Source of the DNA: CAYSIX01 sp964431205
GTDB taxonomy: Bacteria; Planctomycetota; Phycisphaerae; Phycisphaerales; Phycisphaeraceae
Length of the DNA: 30,082 nucleotides
Reading direction: 5' to 3'
Assembly (NCBI GenBank): GCA_964431205.1
Contig: CAYSIX010000015.1
Coordinates: forward strand, 1-30,082
A program made the position numbers and the translations under genes. Every line of letters starts with the position of its first letter. Within the stretch, counting starts at the first letter, position 1. Below the pieces are notes generated by a model that worked only from the letters and a program-made list of their open reading frames with translations, had not been told where the DNA came from and did no database searches. Below are positions 22,882 through 27,830 of this stretch, one piece after another.

Positions 22882-24196
22882 AGCCGGTCCCGGCCCGTCC
22901 CGCCGTCGGGGCGTCCCGCGAGCCGTCGCCCGCCGGTGCCGCCACCGGCCAGGTCGACTCGACCAAAGACCAGTCATTGTGAGCGATCGCCCCGCGGATG
23001 TCCAACATGAGCCGCTGATAGTGACGCAGGTTGTGCAGGCTCACCAGGATCGGCCCGAGCATCTCCTCGGCCATGAACAGGTGCCGCAGGTACGACCGCG
23101 AGAACCCGCCGCCGCAGGCCGGGCAGTCGCAGTCGGCTTCGATCGGGGCCGGGTCGTCGCGGAACCGGGCGTTGCGCAGGCGGATCGAGCCCGTGCGCGT
23201 GAAGGCGTACGCGTTGCGGCCGTTGCGCGTCGGCAGCACGCAGTCGAACATGTCCACCCCCGCCCGCACCGCCGCGACGATGTCCCGCTCGTACCCCACG
23301 CCCATCAGGTAGCGCGGCCGGTCTTCGGGCAGCAACGCCGCCGTGTGCTCGACCACCGCGCGGATCGCCTCGGGGCCCTCGCCGACCGCCACCCCGCCGA
23401 TCGCGTAGCCCGGCAGGTCGTGCGCGCAGACGCGCTGGACGCACCAGGTGCGCTGCTCCAGGTCGGTGCCCCCCTGCACGATCCCGAACAGCGCCTGGTC
23501 GGCGGGCCGAGCGTGGGCGCGAACGCAGCGCTCCAGCCAGCGCAGCGTCCGTTCGTTGGCCTGCTGAACGCGAGCGGCGTAGTTCTGTGCTTCGCGTTGC
23601 GAGTCATGAGTCTCGAGTTGCGCGTTGCCAGCGGCGGAATCTCGACGCTCGGGACTCGGATCTCGGGATTCGCCGCCGTGAACCCCGGGCTCCCGCCCGG
23701 GGCTACGGTCAAACTGAGGGCCCCGCCCGGGGCTGGTGGCCGGGGGACAGTCGTCGAAGGCCATGACGATGTCGGCGCCCAGCTCGTTCTGGACGCGCAT
23801 GGCGCGTTCGGGCGTCAGCTCGACGTAGGCGCCATCGACGTGGCTGCGGAAGGTGACGCCGTCGTCGTTGATGCGGCTGATGTCGGCGAGGCTGAAGACC
23901 TGGTACCCGCCGGAGTCGGTGAGGATGGGCCGGGGCCAGCGCATCCAGGGGTGCAGCCCGCCGTGTCGGGCGACCAGCTCGGCCCCCGGGCGAAGCAGCA
24001 GGTGGTACGTGTTGGCGAGGATGATCTGCGTGCCGAGCTCGGCCACCTGGTCGGGCCGCAGGCCCTTGATGGTCGCCTGGGTGCCGACGGGCATGAACGC
24101 GGGGGTGTCGAAGGCGCCGTGGGGCGTGGTGACGCGACCGAGCCGGGCCCGGCTGGCCGTGTCGCGATGCGTGATGGAGAAGGTCAGAGGCGGCAA
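22880..24196 (-). CDS. tgt: queuine tRNA-ribosyltransferase with a repeat-derived insertion
   Basis: Tgt exchanges guanine 34 of certain tRNAs for the queuosine precursor. The 438-residue frame has ILTDSGGYQVFSL (Asp94), IVMAFDDCPP, FGIVQGGTD, GYAIGGVAVGE, VDMFDCVLPTRNGRNAYAF (nucleophile Asp318), and zinc ligands Cys356, Cys358, Cys361 and His388 in DCDCPACGGGFSRSYLRHLF and SLHNLRHY. All catalytic residues are present. Usual length is 375-390; the excess is a low-complexity segment at about residues 153-206, between FDDCPP and QQANERTLRWLERC, encoded by heptamer arrays and GC-rich hairpins at about 23590-23740. The insert keeps the frame. The start is TTG 24196, one base after the stop of the DUF5615 gene; no ATG or GTG fits better. 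Whether the enzyme still works is not known from the sequence, but the intact frame argues for it. Confidence 0.93.
   Translation of the reverse strand: MPPLTFSITHRDTASRARLGRVTTPHGAFDTPAFMPVGTQATIKGLRPDQVAELGTQIILANTYHLLLRPGAELVARHGGLHPWMRWPRPILTDSGGYQVFSLADISRINDDGVTFRSHVDGAYVELTPERAMRVQNELGADIVMAFDDCPPATSPGRGPQFDRSPGREPGVHGGESRDPSPERRDSAAGNAQLETHDSQREAQNYAARVQQANERTLRWLERCVRAHARPADQALFGIVQGGTDLEQRTWCVQRVCAHDLPGYAIGGVAVGEGPEAIRAVVEHTAALLPEDRPRYLMGVGYERDIVAAVRAGVDMFDCVLPTRNGRNAYAFTRTGSIRLRNARFRDDPAPIEADCDCPACGGGFSRSYLRHLFMAEEMLGPILVSLHNLRHYQRLMLDIRGAIAHNDWSLVESTWPVAAPAGDGSRDAPTAGRAGTG
23594..23628. repeat. degenerate heptamer array inside tgt
   Basis: Five successive seven-base units can be read on the plus strand: GCGTTGC, GAGTCAT, GAGTCTC, GAGTTGC, GCGTTGC. 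The array lies in the part of tgt that has no counterpart in normal Tgt proteins. Similar short heptanucleotide repeats are known from filamentous cyanobacteria (STRR sequences); the likeness is in form, not in sequence. Confidence 0.6.
23641..23668. repeat. second heptamer array inside tgt
   Basis: Four seven-base units follow each other: CTCGACG, CTCGGGA, CTCGGAT, CTCGGGA. Their complement has the core YCCGAG/TCGAG. Only twelve bases separate this array from the previous one, and fourteen from the hairpin that follows. Confidence 0.6.
23682..23705 (-). repeat. GC-rich hairpin repeat, copy 1 (inside tgt)
   Basis: A perfect eight-pair stem CCCCGGGC / GCCCGGGG encloses a four-base loop (GGGA on the minus strand). 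Flanking AGC before and GTT after match the other copies, which are in the opposite orientation. It encodes Pro/Gly/Arg-rich residues of the Tgt insertion. Confidence 0.75.
23720..23734. repeat. partial hairpin-repeat unit inside tgt
   Basis: GCCCCGCCCGGGGCT, a shortened palindrome sharing the CCCGGGGCT arm of copy 1, lies 14 bases after it. It looks like a decayed or truncated copy. Confidence 0.5.
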
Positions 24197-24197
24197 G

Positions 24198-24536
24198 CTA
24201 CATGAACTCGAGACGGTTTCGCATATCCTGAGCCGTCATCACTCGAAACGCGAGGGAGATGATCTCGATCTTTCGCCGGTTCGCGAGCCGCTGATGACCG
24301 TAGATGATACCCGCGTGCCCGCTGGAGGCGTGGTGGAGGGCGATGAAATCGGCATCGTGCGTCAGCAGAACACGCCCTTCGGTCGTGGCGAATGCGAGCT
24401 GCTGATGGTCATCGGCTGCGGCCAGGCCGGCTTCAGCGGCGGTCAGGACATCCAGGCCGGCCTGGCGCAACGCCTTGACGACCGGCAGAGGGAACTGATG
24501 ATCCGCATAGAAACGGATGGCCTCATCCACCCTCAC
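24198..24536 (-). CDS. DUF5615 PIN-like toxin candidate
   Basis: The 112-residue protein matches the DUF5615 (PIN-like) family: FYADHQFPLPVVKALRQAGLDVLTAAEAG, DDHQQLAFATTEGRVLLTHDADFIALH, and a C-terminal helix region. The acidic residues in YADH, the ADD motif and THDADF are where PIN-type nucleases hold metal, so an RNase toxin is plausible but not shown for the family. It overlaps the DUF433 gene by 14 bases if GTG 24536 is used. GTG 24530 is also possible and has GAGGG at a better spacing of nine bases. The pair DUF433-DUF5615 is a recurrent two-gene unit proposed as a toxin-antitoxin system. The region is visibly poorer in GC than its neighbours, suggesting horizontal gain. Confidence 0.82.
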   Translation of the reverse strand: MRVDEAIRFYADHQFPLPVVKALRQAGLDVLTAAEAGLAAADDHQQLAFATTEGRVLLTHDADFIALHHASSGHAGIIYGHQRLANRRKIEIISLAFRVMTAQDMRNRLEFM

Positions 24537-24837
24537 GTTCCCTCAGCTTCTGCTGAAGCACCGAAGGGTTTTCGGACATGACCTTTTCTGCGTAGGTCTC
24601 GTCGTCCGCCAGACGCTTTTCGATCTGAGCGCGATGGTCGTAGTAGAACGCCAGCGCAGCATAGACCTGAGCCGGCGACAGGCCATAGTCAGCACAGATC
24701 TGCTCGATCGATTCGCCCTGCTCAAGGTGCCAGATCTTGACGTCGTGGACCCCGATCCGCGTGCCTTTGATTCGCGGCTTTCCACCGATAACGCCCGGCG
24801 TCGCCTCGATGTGCTCGATGCTCGATAACGTCGACAT
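24523..24837 (-). CDS. DUF433 antitoxin candidate
   Basis: The 104-residue protein is a DUF433 family member, a winged-helix-like domain with IEATPGVIGGKPRIKGTRIGV near the N-terminus, LEQGESIEQICADYGLSPAQVYAALAFYYDH in the middle, and a charged C-terminal tail. In related pairs it is the first gene and probably binds its own promoter and the PIN-like partner. A perfect TATAAT ends five bases before the ATG, so the mRNA is likely leaderless. The stop overlaps the DUF5615 start, typical of coupled toxin-antitoxin genes. The N-terminal phrase GKPRIKGTRI is the family hallmark, so the family call is firm; the antitoxin role is by association. Confidence 0.85.
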   Translation of the reverse strand: MSTLSSIEHIEATPGVIGGKPRIKGTRIGVHDVKIWHLEQGESIEQICADYGLSPAQVYAALAFYYDHRAQIEKRLADDETYAEKVMSENPSVLQQKLREREGG

Positions 24838-24842
24838 AATGG

Positions 24843-24848
24843 ATTATA
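24843..24848 (-). promoter_or_regulatory. consensus -10 box of the DUF433/DUF5615 pair
   Basis: A perfect TATAAT on the minus strand is followed by five bases and then ATG 24837. Transcription would start at or next to the start codon. The box lies just after the rhomboid stop, so the pair has its own promoter. Because tgt starts one base after the pair, this promoter may also feed tgt-yajC-secDF. Confidence 0.6.
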
Positions 24849-24851
24849 CCC

Positions 24852-25772
24852 CTACCCCGCGCGGCGGGAGCGCTCCGTCGCCTGGTTGAGCACCCGCTTC
24901 TCGTGACGCGAGAGGCTGTGCAAGCCCTTGGTGCGCACCTTGTCGAGGATGCGATCGACCTCGGCCTGCTCGGCCTGCTGCCGCCGCCGCTTCTTCTCGT
25001 ACCGCGACCGGGCGTACCGCGCCTGCACCGCGTCGGGTGAGAAGCGGTCCGCCCAGTTCAGCCAGCCCGGGTGCTTGATCAGCCAGAAGCCCAGCGCCAT
25101 GCCGCCCAGGTGCGCCGCGTGCCCGCCGGCGTTCGAGCCCGGGTCCGTACCCCCCGCCACCACCGCGTACACCGCCCCGAACAGGATGATCCAGACCAGC
25201 ACCCGAAGCGGGATCGGCAGGATGAAAAACAACAGCACCGTCGCGTTCGGCGCGATCAGCGCCGCGCCGGCCAGGATCGCGAACACCCCCCCCGACGCCC
25301 CCACCAGCGCCGTCTCCGGCGTCTGCACGATCACCCCCAACGCCCACAGCAGCAGGTACATCACCGCCCCGGCCGACCCGCACAGCAGGTAATACGCCAG
25401 AAACCGCTTCGAGCCCAGGTGACGCTCGATCATCGGCCCGAAAAAGAACAGCCCCAGCACGTTCCCGAACAGGTGCCACCCCCCGCCGTGCAGGAACTGG
25501 AACGTCACGAACCGCCAGACCTGCCCGCCCAGGATCGCCGTCGAGTACGAGAAGTGTCCCCACGCCTCCAGCGGCTTCATCCCGAACGCGCGGTCCCCGA
25601 ACGGCACCGCCACCGGGCCGAACACCCGCGCCAGCAACGCGTCCAGCAGCAGCACCCCGGCGTTGATCACGATCAGCCAGAAGACGATCGACCGCCGCGA
25701 GAACGCCCCGCCGACGGGCCCGAACCGAAGCTGCGGCGGCGGGCGCGAATAATCTCGATCTTCCCAAGCCAT
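24852..25772 (-). CDS. rhomboid family intramembrane serine protease
   Basis: Rhomboids cut membrane proteins inside the bilayer with a Ser-His pair. The 306-residue protein has six or so hydrophobic segments between residues 28 and 232. Visible motifs are RFVTFQFLHGGGWHLFGNVLGLFFFG (about 87-112), the catalytic Ser160 in LVGASGGVFAI, and the catalytic His221 in GGHAAHLGGMALGF. A soluble C-terminal tail (about 233-306), rich in Arg, Lys and Glu, ends with DRILDKVRTKGLHSLSRHEKRVL. This helical tail motif recurs in planctomycete and other rhomboids, and its role is unknown. The ATG overlaps the TAA of the Nudix gene by one base (TAATG on the minus strand), so the start and the coupling are clear. 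The substrate is unknown. Confidence 0.93.
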   Translation of the reverse strand: MAWEDRDYSRPPPQLRFGPVGGAFSRRSIVFWLIVINAGVLLLDALLARVFGPVAVPFGDRAFGMKPLEAWGHFSYSTAILGGQVWRFVTFQFLHGGGWHLFGNVLGLFFFGPMIERHLGSKRFLAYYLLCGSAGAVMYLLLWALGVIVQTPETALVGASGGVFAILAGAALIAPNATVLLFFILPIPLRVLVWIILFGAVYAVVAGGTDPGSNAGGHAAHLGGMALGFWLIKHPGWLNWADRFSPDAVQARYARSRYEKKRRRQQAEQAEVDRILDKVRTKGLHSLSRHEKRVLNQATERSRRAG

Positions 25773-26446
25773 TACACCGATCCTCGCACGAAGCAGGCGT
25801 AGTACAGCAGCGTCGCGATCGTCTTGCCGTCCTCGATCCGCCCGTCGCGCACCATCTGCATCGTCTCGCCCCACGACTTCGCTTCAACCGTGATGTTTTC
25901 GGTCTCGTCGAGCGCCTGGCCGCGGTGGGTCAGACCCTGGGCCAGGTACGCGGTCATCCGCTCGGTGCAGAAGCCCGGCGTCGGGTAAAACGCCGTCAGC
26001 CGCGTGAGCCGATCCGCCGCGTACCCCGTCTCCTCCTCCAGCTCCCGGCCGGCCGTCGCCTCCAGCTCCTCGCCCCGCTCGACCGTCCCCGCCGGCAGCT
26101 CCCACAGCGTCTTGCCCACCGTGAACCGCTCGTTGCGGATCAGCACCACCCGCGGCTCTTGCTCCGCGCTGTCCGGTCCATCGCCGCCCTTAGCCCCGGG
26201 CGACGCAACCCCCTGCTTCCGCAGGGGACTACCGCGTCCGCCCAAGCTCACATCGCCAGCCCCGGGCGGAAGCCCGGAGTTTGGTCCCTCGCCCGCCAGC
26301 AGCGGCAGGATCACCACCGCGTCGGCCGGGACCACCACCTCCCGCCTCGCCGTCCCGCCCGAGCGACGGTTCAGCTCCAGCGCATACACGTCGAACCGCA
26401 CGCCCGCGAACACCCGCTCCCCACGCTCCAGAGTCTTGCTCGACAT
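25772..26446 (-). CDS. Nudix hydrolase (ADP-ribose pyrophosphatase-like) with repeat-derived insertion
   Basis: The 224-residue protein carries a full Nudix box, starting at Gly120: GTVERGEELEATAG then RELEEETGY, which binds magnesium and cleaves nucleoside diphosphate derivatives. TLWELPAG before it and FYPTPGFCTERMTAYLAQGL after it match the ADP-ribose pyrophosphatase group. Between VVILPLL (about 44-50) and RVVLIRNERF (about 99-108), which are normally joined by a short turn, lies a Gly/Pro-rich segment of about 45 residues. It is encoded by a composite of GC-rich hairpin repeats (about 26165-26290). The frame is kept and the catalytic motif is complete, so activity is likely. The ATG follows a TACAAT box by six bases, suggesting a leaderless mRNA. 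The rhomboid gene is translationally coupled downstream. Confidence 0.88.
   Translation of the reverse strand: MSSKTLERGERVFAGVRFDVYALELNRRSGGTARREVVVPADAVVILPLLAGEGPNSGLPPGAGDVSLGGRGSPLRKQGVASPGAKGGDGPDSAEQEPRVVLIRNERFTVGKTLWELPAGTVERGEELEATAGRELEEETGYAADRLTRLTAFYPTPGFCTERMTAYLAQGLTHRGQALDETENITVEAKSWGETMQMVRDGRIEDGKTIATLLYYACFVRGSV
26191..26227. repeat. half hairpin-repeat plus CCCCTGC hairpin inside the Nudix gene
   Basis: TAGCCCCGGGCG at 26191-26202 equals the left arm of the hairpin repeat. Eight bases later a different perfect hairpin follows, CCCCTGC / GCAGGGG with a TTCC loop (26210-26227). Together with copy 2 they form the composite insertion in the Nudix frame. Confidence 0.65.
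26258..26280 (+). repeat. GC-rich hairpin repeat, copy 2 (inside the Nudix gene)
   Basis: The stem CCCCGGGC / GCCCGGAG has one mismatch and the loop is GGAA. AGC before and T after match copies 1 and 3. It encodes part of the Pro/Gly-rich insertion. Confidence 0.75.
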
Positions 26447-26452
26447 GCCGCC

Positions 26453-26458
26453 ATTGTA
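26453..26458 (-). promoter_or_regulatory. -10 box placing the Nudix gene on a leaderless mRNA
   Basis: TACAAT on the minus strand, in the context GCTACAATGG, ends six bases before ATG 26446. There is no room for a ribosome site if transcription starts at the usual distance. Confidence 0.5.
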
Positions 26459-26550
26459 GCGCCGCGGCGCCGGCGGTGCGGTCGGCCTCGTCACCCTCAT
26501 CCACGTGCTCCCGCACGGGGATCTCGGCGCGCATCGACCTCGTTCACGAT

Positions 26551-26574
26551 AGCCCCCGGGCGGAAGCCCGGGGT
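26551..26574 (+). repeat. GC-rich hairpin repeat, copy 3 (intergenic)
   Basis: A perfect eight-pair stem CCCCGGGC / GCCCGGGG with a GGAA loop lies in the 162-base gap between the aldo/keto reductase stop and the Nudix promoter. The rest of the gap shows nothing else. Here it may also serve as a transcript end for the reductase. Confidence 0.75.
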
Positions 26575-26608
26575 CCGGGGTCGGCGCCCGGTGTTCGCTG
26601 CCGCGACC

Positions 26609-27706
26609 TCACGTCGCCGACAGCTCCGGCGTGCGATACCCCTCGACGTCCGGCTCCTGATACCCGCTGCGAACCTTGCCCTCCGGCGTGACCGAGCTCT
26701 TCCAGTCGCAGGGGTGCGCCGCGGCGCCCAGGCCGAAGTCATCGTCGTACCACGCGGCGAGCTGGTCCAGCAACTCCGTGTCCAGCGGCACGCCGTCCGC
26801 CGCGGCGACGAAGTCGTCCACGTCATCGCGGGTGAGGATGTTCGGCTCGATCGAGACCAGGTGCGGCTGCGCCGCCAGCCACCTGAACGCCAGCCGCCGC
26901 AGCGTCAGCCCGCGCGCCTCGGCCAGCGGGCGGACCATCTCGTTCTTCTTCAGGCCGTACACCAGCCAGTCGCGGTCGCGGAACTTGCGGTGGTCGTTGG
27001 GGTCGAACCGGTGGTCGGGCGAGGCGAACTCGTCGTCGAGGATCCCGGAGTTGGTCGGCACGCGGGCGATAATCCCGCCGCGACCGAGGCGCTCGGCGAT
27101 CCGGCAGAACTCGCGGCCCGGGTCCTGCTCATATAGGTTGAACACGGTTTGCACCGTCGCCGCACCGCGGCGGATCAGCGCCTCGTAGCCCTCCTCCCGC
27201 CAGCCGATCGCCGGGCCCAGCGCGATGCCCCACGCCCGCAGCTTGCCCGCCTCGACGAGCCGATCCAGCGCGGCGAACAAGTCGTCGCGGTACTGCGGCA
27301 GCTTGATGTTGTGCGCCTGGTACAGGTCGATGCGGTCGGTGCCGAGGTTCTTGAGCGAGCTTTCGAGCTGGCGGGTGACGGCCTCGGGGCGAAAGTCCTG
27401 GGCGCGTTCGCGGTGGGAGCCGGTCTCCCCGGGGTCGCGTTCCAGGTCATAGCCGAACTTGGTCGAGATCACCAGGCGGTCGCGTCCGACGTCGCGGATC
27501 GTGCGGGCCAGCAGCGCCTCGGCCCGGCCGTTGCCGTACGCCGGCGCGGTGTCGAAGAACGTCACGCCCTGCTCGACGGCGTGGTTCTGGATGGCCACGG
27601 CCTCGTCGTCCGAGGCGTCGGTCCACCAGTTGACGCCGAAGGTGAAGTTGCCGAAGCCCAGGAGGCTCACGGTCAGGTCGGTGCCGGGGATCGTGCGGTA
27701 TTCCAT
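26609..27706 (-). CDS. aldo/keto reductase
   Basis: The 365-residue protein is an NAD(P)H-dependent aldo/keto reductase of the YhdN/Tas-like group. The full catalytic tetrad is visible: Asp52 and Tyr57 in FFDTAPAYGNGRAE, Lys83 in LVISTKFGY, and His132 in IDLYQAHNIK. The N-terminal phrase MEYRTIPGTDLTVSLLGFGNFTFG is typical of the family. The C-terminal part has LAFRWLAAQPHLVSIEPNILTRDDVDDF, matching the cofactor-side helices, and then a 50-residue extension ending at TPELSAT. The substrate is unknown. ATG 27706 is chosen from the family N-terminus; the open frame continues upstream to 27871, but that part overlaps the end of the next gene and repeat sequence. A TGCAAT box lies six bases before the start. 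Confidence 0.93.
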   Translation of the reverse strand: MEYRTIPGTDLTVSLLGFGNFTFGVNWWTDASDDEAVAIQNHAVEQGVTFFDTAPAYGNGRAEALLARTIRDVGRDRLVISTKFGYDLERDPGETGSHRERAQDFRPEAVTRQLESSLKNLGTDRIDLYQAHNIKLPQYRDDLFAALDRLVEAGKLRAWGIALGPAIGWREEGYEALIRRGAATVQTVFNLYEQDPGREFCRIAERLGRGGIIARVPTNSGILDDEFASPDHRFDPNDHRKFRDRDWLVYGLKKNEMVRPLAEARGLTLRRLAFRWLAAQPHLVSIEPNILTRDDVDDFVAAADGVPLDTELLDQLAAWYDDDFGLGAAAHPCDWKSSVTPEGKVRSGYQEPDVEGYRTPELSAT

Positions 27707-27712
27707 GGGTGT

Positions 27713-27718
27713 ATTGCA
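27713..27718 (-). promoter_or_regulatory. possible -10 box of the aldo/keto reductase gene
   Basis: TGCAAT on the minus strand (four of six matches) ends six bases before ATG 27706. It fits the leaderless spacing seen at other genes but is weak alone. Confidence 0.3.
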
Positions 27719-27739
27719 TCCGAACCGGGGGCGGGAATC

Positions 27740-27775
27740 AACCTCCAACACGCCAAGAACGCAAAGCGCACGAAG
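27740..27775. repeat. degenerate nine-base repeat array
   Basis: Four nine-base units can be read on the plus strand: AACCTCCAA, CACGCCAAG, AACGCAAAG, CGCACGAAG. It lies in the 124-base gap between the TPR-like gene and the reductase. A hairpin CGCGGC-TCC-GCCGCG follows at 27779-27793 and could end the TPR-like transcript on the minus strand. Confidence 0.5.
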
Positions 27776-27830
27776 CGACGCGGCTCCGCCGCGCACTTCT
27801 GCCGCCGGTATGCTCCCGCCGCGGGACGGC

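Noticed and set aside
23594..23668. CRISPR-like array
   Set aside because: The units are seven bases and adjacent, with no spacers and no cas genes.
22427..24205. Long plus-strand frame opposite yajC and tgt
   Set aside because: Tgt has complete zinc and catalytic motifs on the other strand; this frame has none.
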